Assembly: GCF_007197555.1 (NCBI RefSeq)
Contig: NZ_CP041614.1
Location: 5,510,001-5,574,000 of the forward strand
Source of the DNA: Shewanella psychropiezotolerans
GTDB lineage: Bacteria > Pseudomonadota > Gammaproteobacteria > Enterobacterales > Shewanellaceae
Reading direction: 5' to 3'
DNA length: 64,000 bases
Under the pieces are notes generated by a model. The model did no database searches. It was not told the origin of the DNA and was given only the letters and a program-made list of their open reading frames with translations. Shown piece by piece: positions 1 to 12,903 of the stretch. Numbering within the stretch: the stretch's first letter is position 1; each line of letters opens with the position of its first letter. The position numbers were made by a program, and so were the translations under genes.

Positions 1-3427
<3,427 letters not shown>

Positions 3428-3526
3428 TTGAAATCTGAGTTACCCGCTGATTTTAACGGTCGTAGGATAACTTTCCTCAGTAGAATTTAGTGCGAACATA
3501 AAATAAAATAAGAAAAGGAAATCAAG

Positions 3527-4951
3527 ATGGAACAGATCATTCAACTGGTCATATTTTTTGGCCTGACGGCGACGGTGGGACTGATTACCTACCTTAAGTG
3601 CCGTAACATCAAACGAGACACCAGCGACAGCAAGGATTACTTTTTAGCTGGCGGCGGCCTGAGTTGGGTGGTTGTAGCGGGCTCCTTGATGATGACCAAC
3701 ATCAGTGCCGAGCAGATCGTCGGCATGAACGGCGCTCAGGCATTACTGGTTGCCTGGTGGGAAATTAGTGCCGCCATTGGCCTGATAATCTTGGCTAAGT
3801 GGCTCATCCCTATCTATTACAAATACAATTGTACCACCACCACAGAACTGCTGGAGCGCAAGTACAATGATAAGGGCATTCGCGCCATGGTCTCGGTACT
3901 CTTCATGCTGGGCTATGCCTTTATCTTGCTACCTGTAGTGCTCTACACCGGCTCATTGTTTATGAAATCTATGTTTGGCCTGCAGATATCCGTCACCATG
4001 CTGGCCATTATCTTCGCCGTTGTCGGCGCCGTCTATGCCATCTTCGGTGGCCTCAGAGCCATTGCCATATCAGACACTTTAAACGGCATAGGTCTGATAG
4101 CCATGGGGATTGTTGTCTCATATCTGGCCATGAACGCAATTAACTGGGATCTCTCGGGCATCCCGATTGAGCGCATCACGCTTATTGGCGATGATAAATC
4201 AGATATCCCCTGGCATACTTTGTTGACAGGTATGATCTTCATTCAGATTTTCTACTGGGGAACCAATATGGTGATCACCCAGAGAGCCCTGGCTGCCAAA
4301 TCTGTGGAAGAAGCGAAAAAAGGACTTTATGCCGCAGTGGTGATGAAGTTAATCGTGCCTTTCATTGTTGTGCTGCCCGGAATTGTCGCCTTCAAGTTAT
4401 ATGGTGACGTAGGCGATGTCGCCTATGGGAGGTTAGTGGGAGACTTATTGCCATCTTGGTTATCCGGCGCTTTCGCAGCCGTGATTGCCGGCGCTGTGCT
4501 GAGCTCATTTAACTCTTGCCTTAACTCGGCGGCGGCGCTCTATACCTGTGATATTCACCAGAACTATATCAACCCCAATGCCGACGTGCGTAAGATAGGC
4601 ACCCGTGTAGCCTTAGTCTTCACCTTAATCTCGGTCGCTCTGGTACCTGTTTTTGCACAATCGGAGAGCATCATCTCCTTGCTGCAACAACTCAATGGCC
4701 TCTACTCTATGCCAGTGTTAGCCGCCTTTATCTGCGCCTTGGTGTTTAAGAATGTTCACGCTAAGGCGATCAAGATTGGCCTGGTCTTCGGTGTACTCAT
4801 ATACGCCGTATTCACCTTCGTTTGGAGCCCTTTCCACTTCATACATATGATGGCGATCACCCTATTTGCGACCATCTTGGTCACCCTGTTACTGAGTAAG
4901 TTTGTCTTTGGTGGCCAGATCGTCACCCCCGTAGCAGCGACGGAGAGCTAG
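3527..4951 (+). CDS. Sodium:solute symporter, probable Na+/galactose (SGLT-like) transporter
   Basis: A 474-residue, highly hydrophobic protein with about 13-14 predicted membrane helices. It has the SSS family signature at the N-terminus (DYFLAGGGLSWVVVAGSLM, then TNISAEQIVGMNG) and the conserved AIFGGLRAIAISDTLNG segment. These resemble the Vibrio SGLT galactose carrier family. It sits 99 bp after exported lacZ and before galK, so galactose released outside the cytoplasm is the likely substrate. The substrate is inferred from context. AAAAGGAAATC precedes the ATG as ribosome-binding site. It probably shares a transcript with lacZ. Confidence 0.88.
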   Translation: MEQIIQLVIFFGLTATVGLITYLKCRNIKRDTSDSKDYFLAGGGLSWVVVAGSLMMTNISAEQIVGMNGAQALLVAWWEISAAIGLIILAKWLIPIYYKYNCTTTTELLERKYNDKGIRAMVSVLFMLGYAFILLPVVLYTGSLFMKSMFGLQISVTMLAIIFAVVGAVYAIFGGLRAIAISDTLNGIGLIAMGIVVSYLAMNAINWDLSGIPIERITLIGDDKSDIPWHTLLTGMIFIQIFYWGTNMVITQRALAAKSVEEAKKGLYAAVVMKLIVPFIVVLPGIVAFKLYGDVGDVAYGRLVGDLLPSWLSGAFAAVIAGAVLSSFNSCLNSAAALYTCDIHQNYINPNADVRKIGTRVALVFTLISVALVPVFAQSESIISLLQQLNGLYSMPVLAAFICALVFKNVHAKAIKIGLVFGVLIYAVFTFVWSPFHFIHMMAITLFATILVTLLLSKFVFGGQIVTPVAATES

Positions 4952-4987
4952 GTCGATAAGACTAATCCACAATATCTTGATGAAATA

Positions 4988-5031
4988 GAGCGAGCTTAGC
5001 GAGTTTTACTACTGGGCCATCGCTCTTTTTT
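4988..5031 (+). terminator. Probable intrinsic terminator after the symporter gene
   Basis: GAGCGA (4988-4993) pairs with TCGCTC (5020-5025) and is followed directly by a run of six T. The loop is long (26 nt), so strength is uncertain. It would separate lacZ-symporter from galK. Confidence 0.45.
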
Positions 5032-5320
5032 CTATGCTGAAATGTCACTTCAAACCTAAGGGTTAACCTATAAAAAAGGGCAAAAACGACTATAAACGGA
5101 TCAATTAGTCTGTTTTGCATCAGAATGTCGAAAAAACTCAGTTACAGCCTCGGCTTACTCATGCTATAAAAACCTATGTAATATTTATTTACATATTTAG
5201 CTGGCGATACATAAGCTAGCTATCAAGCAAGTAAAATGAAGCGGTCAACAAGTACCGTATTTAAACGCCTGCCTAATGGCAGTTATTGAGCAAACAATTT
5301 TATAAGGGAAGCTTTAAAGC
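5032..5320 (+). other. Upstream region of galK containing a 21-bp palindrome
   Basis: A 289-bp non-coding stretch. At 5175-5195 lies TATGTAA-N7-TTACATA, a perfect 7-bp-arm inverted repeat in AT-rich DNA about 125 bp before galK. It lacks the central CG of LacI/GalR-type operators, so a galactose repressor of that family would not be expected to read it. AAGGGA at 5304-5309 is the likely galK ribosome-binding site. No other structure was recognised. Confidence 0.35.
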
Positions 5321-6487
5321 ATGTTGAATCCCGCACAGCGCGCGAACAAATTATTTGTGCAAACCTTTGGCACAACAGCAGACGATCTTTACTTGGCTCC
5401 TGGCCGGGTAAACTTGATCGGAGAACATACAGATTATAATGATGGTTTTGTCTTACCCGCCGCCATCAATTTCCATACGATTATCGCAGTCAAGCGACGG
5501 GATGATGATCTCTATCGCGCCGTATCCGATGCCTTCCCAGGTGAAATAAAAGAATGGAACTTCGGTCAGGAAGGCACCATGAATCCTGATGATGGCTGGG
5601 TTAATTACCTAAAGGGTTTTACTGCAGCCATGGCTGCAGCTGGACTCTCGGCTAAAGGACTCGATATCTCTGTGGTTGGCAATGTGCCTTTAGGTGCAGG
5701 CCTCTCATCATCGGCAGCCTTAGAGGTAGCCTTCGGCACCGCAGTCAATGATTGCAGTCAGCTTAGGCTCTCACCCCTTGCCGTAGCTCAGATGGCTCAG
5801 CGCGGTGAAAATCAATACGTAGGCTGCGCCTGCGGTATCATGGATCAAATGATCAGCGCCCTAGGCGAGCAAGATCATGCCCTGCTGATAGATTGTGAAG
5901 ACTTAGACAGTGAGCCAGTTCATATTCCCGACAGCCTAAGTCTTATCATAGTCAACTCAAATGTTCAGCGAGGACTCGTCGACTCTGAGTACAACCTAAG
6001 ACGCGAGCAATGCGAAGAAGTCGCCGATCACTTCGGAGTTGAAAGCCTGAGGCATGTCGATCTCTGCCAACTTGAAGCCGCTAGATCTGAGCTATCCGAT
6101 GTCAGTTATAGACGAGCACGACATGTGCTGACAGAAAACCGCAGGACGCAACACGCCAGCCATGCATTAGAAGCGGGCAATATACCTAAATTAAGTGAGC
6201 TGATGGCTCAATCCCACGCCTCTATGCGTGATGATTTCGAGATAACAGTGACAGAAATAGATACCTTAGTCGACATCATCGCACAAGTCATAGGCGACCG
6301 TGGCGGCGTGAGAATGACAGGTGGGGGCTTTGGTGGTTGTATCGTTGCTTTAGTGGATCATGCCTTGACCGATGCAGTGGTCGAAGCGATTGAGAGTCAA
6401 TATGCAGAAAAGACAGGATTAGAAGCCACTGTTTACCTCTGTTCGGCCAGTGCTGGAGCGACCCGAGTAGATGAAGAAGTTTATTAA
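5321..6487 (+). CDS. galK: Galactokinase
   Basis: Phosphorylates alpha-D-galactose at C1 with ATP, the first committed Leloir step. At 388 aa it matches the usual length (E. coli 382). The galactokinase signature GRVNLIGEHTDYNDG is at residues 28-42, the GHMP ATP-binding motif VPLGAGLSSSAALE at about 122-135, and the third GHMP motif RMTGGGFGGC near residue 330. galM follows after 82 bp. No galT or galE is visible in the window, so these must lie elsewhere, possibly upstream of base 1. Confidence 0.97.
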   Translation: MLNPAQRANKLFVQTFGTTADDLYLAPGRVNLIGEHTDYNDGFVLPAAINFHTIIAVKRRDDDLYRAVSDAFPGEIKEWNFGQEGTMNPDDGWVNYLKGFTAAMAAAGLSAKGLDISVVGNVPLGAGLSSSAALEVAFGTAVNDCSQLRLSPLAVAQMAQRGENQYVGCACGIMDQMISALGEQDHALLIDCEDLDSEPVHIPDSLSLIIVNSNVQRGLVDSEYNLRREQCEEVADHFGVESLRHVDLCQLEAARSELSDVSYRRARHVLTENRRTQHASHALEAGNIPKLSELMAQSHASMRDDFEITVTEIDTLVDIIAQVIGDRGGVRMTGGGFGGCIVALVDHALTDAVVEAIESQYAEKTGLEATVYLCSASAGATRVDEEVY

Positions 6488-6569
6488 GAGACTAAAGTTA
6501 CTAGAATCCAGGGCCTAAGGCCTAGGAGCCAAAGTCTTGACTGCACATAATTCAATTTAAGGATACCCA

Positions 6570-7604
6570 ATGGTACGTTTTCGCCCGCTAGACCTCTGGA
6601 CCGATCCTCGTGGCGGTCAAATCGAACGTGTCAGGATAGATAATGGCATCATAGCCATGGAAGTATTGAGCTTAGGCGGAATCATACGTTCCTTGTGGAC
6701 TCCGGATCGTCATGGCGAGCGAGGCAATATCGTGCTTGGCTGTGACTCTATCGAAGATTACCTCAAACAAGGCGCTCACTTAGGTGCCATTGCCGGAAGA
6801 TATGCCAATCGCATAGCCAATGGCAAGATGAGTTTCGGTGAAGATGAATATCGGTTAGATATCAATCAGGCGAGTCATTGCCTCCATGGGGGGAGCGAGG
6901 GCTTTAATCGCAAACACTGGCATATGGGTCAACTGCCCGATGGCGTTCGCCTTAACTTAGTCAGTCCCGATGGCGATATGGGCTTTCCGGGGATCTGTAA
7001 CGTGCAGTTAGATTATCGATTGGTGGGAAATAATCTCTATATGGAGATCTTTGCTGCAGTCAATAAGCCTTGTCCCATTAGCTTGACTCAACATAGTTAT
7101 TTCAATCTTGAAGGCAGTGGTTCAACGAGTAACGCAGAGCATCAATTACAGATAGATACCACCAGCATGCTCACTCTGGACGACTCAGGTATTCCCACAG
7201 GAATGAAAGATGCTTCGGGTTCTTTGCTGGATTTCCGCCGTTCTAAAGCCTTATCTATCGTCCAAAATGATGAAAGTTTTGTCTCCACATCCGGAATAGA
7301 TCATTGCTACCTAACAAACGCTTCAGACTCAGAAATGACTCGCTTTGGCTGCCTCAGCGCATCTGAATCCGGTAGAAGTATGACGCTATATACTAATCAG
7401 CCCAGTGTGCAGATTTACGGGGCAAATTACCTTGGAGGTAATTTGGGTAAAGGTGGCAAGGAATTAAAATCACATCACGCCATCTGTATCGAGCCGCAGC
7501 AGCTTCCAGACGGTGCCAATCAGCCCACTCTGGAAGCCGATCCCTGGATAAAACCGAAAGAGATTTACCACCATATCAGCCGTTATGAGTTTAAGACGTT
7601 TTAA
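6570..7604 (+). CDS. galM: Aldose 1-epimerase (galactose mutarotase)
   Basis: Interconverts beta- and alpha-galactose to supply galactokinase. The 344-aa length fits the family. Visible family features are the first catalytic His region (HCLHGGSEGFNRKHW), the second catalytic His in TQHSYFNLEG, and the C-terminal catalytic Glu region ICIEPQQLPD. It has no signal peptide, so it is cytoplasmic. It lies 82 bp after galK with TTAAGGATACCCA before the ATG, and is probably cotranscribed with galK. Confidence 0.95.
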   Translation: MVRFRPLDLWTDPRGGQIERVRIDNGIIAMEVLSLGGIIRSLWTPDRHGERGNIVLGCDSIEDYLKQGAHLGAIAGRYANRIANGKMSFGEDEYRLDINQASHCLHGGSEGFNRKHWHMGQLPDGVRLNLVSPDGDMGFPGICNVQLDYRLVGNNLYMEIFAAVNKPCPISLTQHSYFNLEGSGSTSNAEHQLQIDTTSMLTLDDSGIPTGMKDASGSLLDFRRSKALSIVQNDESFVSTSGIDHCYLTNASDSEMTRFGCLSASESGRSMTLYTNQPSVQIYGANYLGGNLGKGGKELKSHHAICIEPQQLPDGANQPTLEADPWIKPKEIYHHISRYEFKTF

Positions 7605-7618
7605 AAGAATGAACAAAA

Positions 7619-7644
7619 GCGCCTAGGCTTTAAGAACTAGGCGC
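7619..7644. terminator. Hairpin between convergent galM and the 7.7-kb gene
   Basis: A perfect 8-bp inverted repeat, GCGCCTAG (7619-7626) and CTAGGCGC (7637-7644), with a 10-nt loop, placed between two convergent genes. U-tracts are weak on both sides, so it is likely but not certainly a bidirectional terminator. Confidence 0.5.
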
Positions 7645-7677
7645 ATAGACTCTTTCGACAAACAGCTCTTCAACACT

Positions 7678-8115
7678 TTATTCTTCGAGCCCGCCGGACC
7701 AGCCATTAGCAAACTCTCTGTCCAGACTCTCAGAGCCAGGCTCATTATCTGATGAGGCCCCATCGACCTCACCTCGCTTTTTTGATTTAGACTTCCCTTT
7801 AGTAATCAGAGGCTTATGCTTGGTGGCATTCGCATCGACCCAGCCCTGATGCTTCTCCATAAATTCTGAACGAGCCGAGTCCCACGCTGCACCATAGGCG
7901 TCTTCGGCAGCCTTGATCCTTGCCTTATCGAGATCATGAAGATTACCCGAGACTATCTCTTCGGCATACTCGATGATCGTATCTCTCACCGCATTATAAA
8001 GATAAATACGACCCGCTTTAGCTTCAGGAAACTGCTTATCATGAATGACAATAGCATTGCCTCGAGCCGTTCTTAATTCGCCATACCATACTGGTGTTTT
8101 TGTTGTGTTATACAT
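7678..8115 (-). CDS. Hypothetical protein with a charged C-terminal tail
   Basis: Not recognised as a named family. It has 145 residues from ATG at 8115; a TTG at 8124 is possible but sits only 2 nt from the AAGGG Shine-Dalgarno, so the ATG fits better. The N-terminal half looks like a compact mixed alpha/beta domain (VWYGELRTARGNAIVIHDKQ). The C-terminal third is rich in Lys, Ser, Gly, Asp and Glu (KGKSKSKKRG) and probably disordered. There is no signal peptide or membrane segment. It is monocistronic, converges on galM and ends near the shared hairpin. Confidence 0.6.
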   Translation of the reverse strand: MYNTTKTPVWYGELRTARGNAIVIHDKQFPEAKAGRIYLYNAVRDTIIEYAEEIVSGNLHDLDKARIKAAEDAYGAAWDSARSEFMEKHQGWVDANATKHKPLITKGKSKSKKRGEVDGASSDNEPGSESLDREFANGWSGGLEE

Positions 8116-8307
8116 ATATGCCAATACCCTTAAATCAACACATTTTGAAAATCTCAGTCAATATCGAATTTAGCTTAAAGACTCAATTATTCAAGTTTTT
8201 CTGTGTAAAAATAATTTAATCCACAATAAATAAACCCTGGAAACCCATAAGGCTATAGTGGACTAGCCTGATGGCAGTTATATTTCGGCTATATTACAAA
8301 AAACATT

Positions 8308-9351
8308 TCAATCAGACTCTTCTCCATGAACCGATAACACTATTTTTCCTCTGTGCAGACCCGATTCCATCAGTCGATGCGCTCCGACACTGTCAGCAAG
8401 AGAAAATCGCGCCGATATATTTGGCACTAGCTTATTGTTACAGGATTCACCATCTCGAGTTAGCTCCAGTAATGGCCAGACCTTTTGCCGTAACTCAGAA
8501 GCTATATTGGCCTTAGCCTCTACACTCTGAGGCCTTAATGTGGAACCTGTCCAGGTGATGCGCTTAGCCATGATCCTAAATATGTCCACTTGCGCCTGTG
8601 GCCCCCTTTGCATGGCAACTGACACCATGCGTCCATCGACGGCTAACGCCTTCAAATTTTGGTTGATAAAATCGCCACCGGCGATATCGAACACCAGATT
8701 TACACCCAAATTTGAGGTGTAATCCATCACAGGTTGAACAAAATCATCCTGATAATTGAGGGCTAAATCGGCCCCTAGACTCAGACAATAATCACATTTC
8801 TCATCGCTACCCGATGTGGCTATGACTCTGGCTCCGAATGCTTTAGCTAAGGCTATCGCCGCGCTACCAATCCCGCCTGAACCACCATGAATAAGCACAG
8901 TCTCCCCGGATTGCAAACCCGCTCGCATAAACAGATTACCCCACACGGTGAAGAAAGTTTCCGGGATAGCGGCGGCTTGCTCCAGAGTCCAGCCCTGAGG
9001 GATAGGTAAGCAATGGGAGTAATGGGTGACCACATACTCGCCATAGCCACCACCAGGCACTAAGGCCGTGACCTTGTCACCTAGTTGCCATTGGCTCACC
9101 TCAGCTCCCAGAGCGCAGACTTCTCCAGCCACTTCCAGACCCAAGATAGGACTCGCATCCTTAGGCGGCGGATAGGCTCCCTTTCTTTGAGCAACATCGG
9201 GGCCATTGACACCGGCATAGGCGACCTTGATTAATACTTGGTCTTTGGCAAGTTCAGGCAAGGAGGAGCGCTTAAAAAACATCACATCGGCGTCGCCGGG
9301 ATGATCGAAATCAACATGAAGATAATCTTGGGGTAGTAAGATGTTTGGCAT
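8308..9351 (-). CDS. Zinc-less NAD(P)H:quinone oxidoreductase-like MDR protein
   Basis: A 347-aa medium-chain dehydrogenase/reductase of the quinone oxidoreductase branch, close to the PIG3 type. An N-terminal GroES-like domain carries GVNGPDVAQRKGAYPPP and LGLEVAGEV. A central Rossmann fold has the nucleotide-binding run LIHGGSGGIGSAAIALAKA. The structural zinc Cys cluster of true alcohol dehydrogenases is absent. Members reduce quinones or enone-type electrophiles with NADPH; the actual substrate cannot be read. A perfect palindrome 53 bp upstream could be its operator. Confidence 0.88.
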   Translation of the reverse strand: MPNILLPQDYLHVDFDHPGDADVMFFKRSSLPELAKDQVLIKVAYAGVNGPDVAQRKGAYPPPKDASPILGLEVAGEVCALGAEVSQWQLGDKVTALVPGGGYGEYVVTHYSHCLPIPQGWTLEQAAAIPETFFTVWGNLFMRAGLQSGETVLIHGGSGGIGSAAIALAKAFGARVIATSGSDEKCDYCLSLGADLALNYQDDFVQPVMDYTSNLGVNLVFDIAGGDFINQNLKALAVDGRMVSVAMQRGPQAQVDIFRIMAKRITWTGSTLRPQSVEAKANIASELRQKVWPLLELTRDGESCNNKLVPNISARFSLADSVGAHRLMESGLHRGKIVLSVHGEESD

Positions 9352-9774
9352 AGTCAGTTTAGATTTCTATTTGCGAGCTCTTATACATACACCCCTTAAT
9401 GGCTCGAATCAATAGATTCGAAGTGAGTGACCTCCATCTCTGGACCCAAGCACTCAACCATCAGTAAATTTTTAAAAGTTAAATGCTATTTTCTCAAATC
9501 TTAAAAATACATTAAAAATCAATTTGTTAAATGTATATTCTATAAGTTTAATTTAAATTCGAACAAAAAACGATCAAATTTATATTGTATATTATATTCC
9601 TTGGTTATATTGTTACTTTTTTGTTACGCACCACCCAAGGAAAGTGTTGCATATTCAGATGTTATGCATGCGGTCGCTTCTTTTATATCTAGATCATTAA
9701 CAAGATCTGCTCAGCAGACAGTTAACTCCTGTGCCAAGTAGGTATCAGGAGCAATCAACAATAATGGAGACCCC
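9352..9774. other. AT-rich divergent promoter region with an 18-bp palindrome
   Basis: A 423-bp gap between a minus-strand gene and the plus-strand collagenase gene. TCGAATC-AATA-GATTCGA at 9404-9421 is a perfect 7-bp-arm palindrome, placed to control the oxidoreductase. 9480-9620 is very AT-rich. A smaller palindrome, TCTGC-TCA-GCAGA, is at 9706-9718. GGAG at 9764-9767 is the collagenase ribosome-binding site. Confidence 0.4.
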
Positions 9775-12700
9775 ATGAAACTTAACACCCTGGTCGTCGC
9801 ACTTGGTTTAGCAACAAGCTTCAGTGCCATGAGTAACACACAAGTGAGTCATGACGAGACTAATCTAGACTCGAACCTGCTCTCAGCCCCCTTAACTTCA
9901 TCCACTTTAGTATCTAGTCAAGTCTCAGCCCTAACCCGAACTCGTTCTCCCTGGGCCAATACAGAATCTGTCTCGCCCCTCGCATCGCCGGGTCCCATTG
10001 GACTCAGTGGCCCTATGGCTGCTACGGGTTGCAGCGCATTTATCGGACTCAGCGGCAATGCACTCGTGACTGAGCTTGCTAACTCAGATCCTCAATGTGT
10101 CAGCCCGCTCTACAACCTGAAGGGCCCGGATGCCACAGTGCTATTCAGTGAGTCTAATATGCGCACTATCGCCTCAGCCGTGCGTGACCGTGCAGCAGGC
10201 TATACCGGAGTTGATATCACAGGTATCGAGTCTTTGATCTATTTCCAACGCGCCGCACTCTACGTGCAGTTCTATAGCCCTAACGATGTACCGGCCTACT
10301 CGAGCGCAGTCAAATCTGACGTCAAGACTCAGATCACAGCCCTGTTTAACAATGGTAATATCTGGACCGTATCTACGGAGAATTCAGGCGTATTGAAGGA
10401 AACTCTGATCCTTATCGACTCTATTGGACTCGGCGCCGACTTCAATCACATCACTAAAGAAGTACTTAGCCGCTTTGATGCGAACTGGGAAGTTAACTTC
10501 GGCATGAATGCCGCCGCTAACTCGGTTTTCACAACCTTGTTCCGCGCCCAGTGGGATGACCCCATGAAGGCATTATTTGCCACAGACCAAAGCATTCTCG
10601 ATGCTCTGAATAACTTCCAATTAGCCAATCGGCATCTGGTGGGTACCGATGCCGAATATGTGCTGACCAATGCCGTACGTGAGCTGTCTCGTCTGTATCA
10701 CATCCCAGAGATGAAAAGCCGAGTCACCACTTTAGTCAAGGCGGTACTCGACAGCAGCAGTAAGAACGATACCTCGAAAGTGATCTGGATGGCCGCCGCC
10801 GAGATGGCCGATTATTATGATCGCAGTAACTGTAACTATTACGATATCTGTGGCTTCAAGGCGCAGCTGGAGGCCGAAACACTGACCTTCAACTGGGAGT
10901 GCTCTTCAACATTAAAGATGCGTGCTCAGAGTATGTATCGAGATCAGGCAAATTGGGCATGTGGTGTGCTAGGTAATCAGGAGAGTTACTTCCATACCAA
11001 GTTGGCCACTAACCGTACTCCTGTCGCAAATGACAATAACAGCGCCTTGGAGCTGGTCGTATTTGACAGCTCGAGCGACTACCAGTCCTATGCCGGTACC
11101 TTCTTCGGCATCGCCACCAACAATGGCGGCATGTACCTGGAAGGCTCACCAGCGGGGCTTAAAAATCAGGCGCGTTTTATCGCCTATGAGGCCGAGTGGC
11201 GCAGACCCGATTTCCATATCTGGAACCTGCAACACGAATACGTACATTACTTAGATGGCCGCTATAATCTGCAGGGTGATTTCGGCCGTGGGATCTCAGT
11301 CGACACCATCTGGTGGATCGAAGGCTTAGCCGAATACATCTCTTACCGTGATGCCAACACCACGGCCATCACCTTAGGTGAAACCGGGGAGTTCCCACTT
11401 TCAACCATATTCAAGAATAACTACAACTCCGGCCAGGACCGTATCTATCGCTGGGGCTACCTAGCGGTGCGCTTCATGTTTGAGAATCATAAAGCCGATG
11501 TGGATCAGATTTTAGCCTACCTGAGAAACGATCAATACACTGAATATCAAACCTTTATAGACGGTATCGGCACTCGCTATGACAACGAGTGGGCAGGTTG
11601 GCTAACCAGTGGTTTAAGTATCGTCGATAACGGTATAGTCGATCACGGGCCATCCGATGCGGCTGCGTTAGCGAGTGGCACTGATGGCAACTGGGCGGGC
11701 CCGGTTTCGACCATAAGTAAGGACTATTCGCCATGTACCGTAACCAGTGAAACCTATCGCTACACGCCCGATGCATCTCTGGTTATAGATCAGCCCATGG
11801 AGTGTATCGACTCACAGAATGGCAGAGCTAGCTTTGCCTTCGCCAACGTCGACCGAACCAATCAAACCCTGTGGATCAAAACCGGCGGCGGTTGGGGCGA
11901 TGCCGATATCTATTACAGCACCACAGGTTGGGCGAGCGGTGAAATCAATGATGGTTTCGGCATAGGCAACGGCAACCATGAGGTGATTCAGGTCACCCTG
12001 AATCCGAACGAGTATTGGCACTACCTGACACTCTCCGGAGAATTTGGTGGAGCGAATCTTCTTGTCAGCACCTCTGAGGTGTTTGCCGATCCCGATCCGG
12101 CTCAAGGTGGTGGAACCAATCCCAACCCTGACCCAACTCTGGACTGTGGCGCCCCGACCATGAGTTACGGCCAACTGACATTCGGTAAAGATGAATGCAT
12201 CAGTGGCGGTAGAAGCAGCTTCTATGTTTTTGTCGAGGAAGATAATACTCAACTGACCATCACTACATCTGGTGGAACCGGCGATGCAAGCCTGTATTAC
12301 AACGCGGATACCTGGGCCGATGCTAACAATGCTCATGTCCGTTCGACTACTGCGGGTAATGAGGAGTCGATTCAAGTAACGGCGAACAGAGGCTGGCGCT
12401 ACATAGAGGTCGATACCAATACCGAGTATAGCGGCACGACCATTAAGGTTAGCTTAGGTGACGGCACCACTGTGCCTGTAACACCACCAGCGAACGCTAA
12501 TATCAGTGATGCCTGTCAGACACTCAACCCAGTGAGTGATGGACGACTCACATCCGCAGAGGCGCTCTGTACCGCCGATGGTGTGAACTACTACAGCATG
12601 TGGATCGATGCAGGTAGCATTGAACTTACAGTAAGAACAGGTCATGGAACAGGTGATGTCAGTATATATGGTGGCACTAGCTGGCCTAGCGCTCAGTCTA

Positions 12701-12837
12701 ACTCGGCATCATCGACTAACGCGGGCAGCACCAATGAGTCATTCACTGTGACTAATCCGATTGAAGGTTGGTACTACATCACTCTACAGAGTGATGTAGC
12801 GAGTTCGGGTGTGGCCATTCAGGCAGATCTGAAGTAA
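9775..12837 (+). CDS. Secreted M9-family collagenase with three C-terminal PPC domains
   Basis: A 1,020-aa exported zinc metalloprotease of the Vibrio-type microbial collagenase family (M9A). It has a signal peptide (LNTLVVALGLATSFSAM). The N-terminal activator-like region spans about residues 80-400. The catalytic motif HEYVH is at 487-491, with the third zinc ligand Glu at about 516 in WWIEGLAEYIS. Three bacterial pre-peptidase C-terminal (PPC) domains follow at about 645-760, 785-900 and 905-1020, each with a variant of TSGGTGDASLYY or TGHGTGDVSIYG. The PPC domains are joined by a Pro/Asn/Gly linker. PPC domains often aid secretion or substrate binding. A collagen or gelatin substrate is expected from family membership. 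Nearby genes also encode exported proteins. Confidence 0.9.
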   Translation: MKLNTLVVALGLATSFSAMSNTQVSHDETNLDSNLLSAPLTSSTLVSSQVSALTRTRSPWANTESVSPLASPGPIGLSGPMAATGCSAFIGLSGNALVTELANSDPQCVSPLYNLKGPDATVLFSESNMRTIASAVRDRAAGYTGVDITGIESLIYFQRAALYVQFYSPNDVPAYSSAVKSDVKTQITALFNNGNIWTVSTENSGVLKETLILIDSIGLGADFNHITKEVLSRFDANWEVNFGMNAAANSVFTTLFRAQWDDPMKALFATDQSILDALNNFQLANRHLVGTDAEYVLTNAVRELSRLYHIPEMKSRVTTLVKAVLDSSSKNDTSKVIWMAAAEMADYYDRSNCNYYDICGFKAQLEAETLTFNWECSSTLKMRAQSMYRDQANWACGVLGNQESYFHTKLATNRTPVANDNNSALELVVFDSSSDYQSYAGTFFGIATNNGGMYLEGSPAGLKNQARFIAYEAEWRRPDFHIWNLQHEYVHYLDGRYNLQGDFGRGISVDTIWWIEGLAEYISYRDANTTAITLGETGEFPLSTIFKNNYNSGQDRIYRWGYLAVRFMFENHKADVDQILAYLRNDQYTEYQTFIDGIGTRYDNEWAGWLTSGLSIVDNGIVDHGPSDAAALASGTDGNWAGPVSTISKDYSPCTVTSETYRYTPDASLVIDQPMECIDSQNGRASFAFANVDRTNQTLWIKTGGGWGDADIYYSTTGWASGEINDGFGIGNGNHEVIQVTLNPNEYWHYLTLSGEFGGANLLVSTSEVFADPDPAQGGGTNPNPDPTLDCGAPTMSYGQLTFGKDECISGGRSSFYVFVEEDNTQLTITTSGGTGDASLYYNADTWADANNAHVRSTTAGNEESIQVTANRGWRYIEVDTNTEYSGTTIKVSLGDGTTVPVTPPANANISDACQTLNPVSDGRLTSAEALCTADGVNYYSMWIDAGSIELTVRTGHGTGDVSIYGGTSWPSAQSNSASSTNAGSTNESFTVTNPIEGWYYITLQSDVASSGVAIQADLK

Positions 12838-12844
12838 TTAATGC

Positions 12845-12888
12845 AGGAACCTAGATCCCAGACGCTAGATCCTAGGAGCTAGGTTCCT
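12845..12888 (+). terminator. CTAG-rich hairpin after the collagenase gene
   Basis: AGGAACCTAG (12845-12854) and CTAGGTTCCT (12879-12888) form a perfect 10-bp stem 7 bp after the stop codon. The loop itself holds several CTAG/CCTAGG words. There is no U-tract, so it may act as an mRNA-stabilising or attenuating hairpin, or belong to a CTAG-rich intergenic repeat. Confidence 0.45.
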
Positions 12889-12903
12889 TAATCATCAGGA
12901 GTT

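Noticed and set aside
5175..5195. TyrR or HexR site upstream of galK
   Set aside because: The TGTAA/TTACA half-sites recall both, but the spacing matches neither well and neither regulator fits galactose genes.
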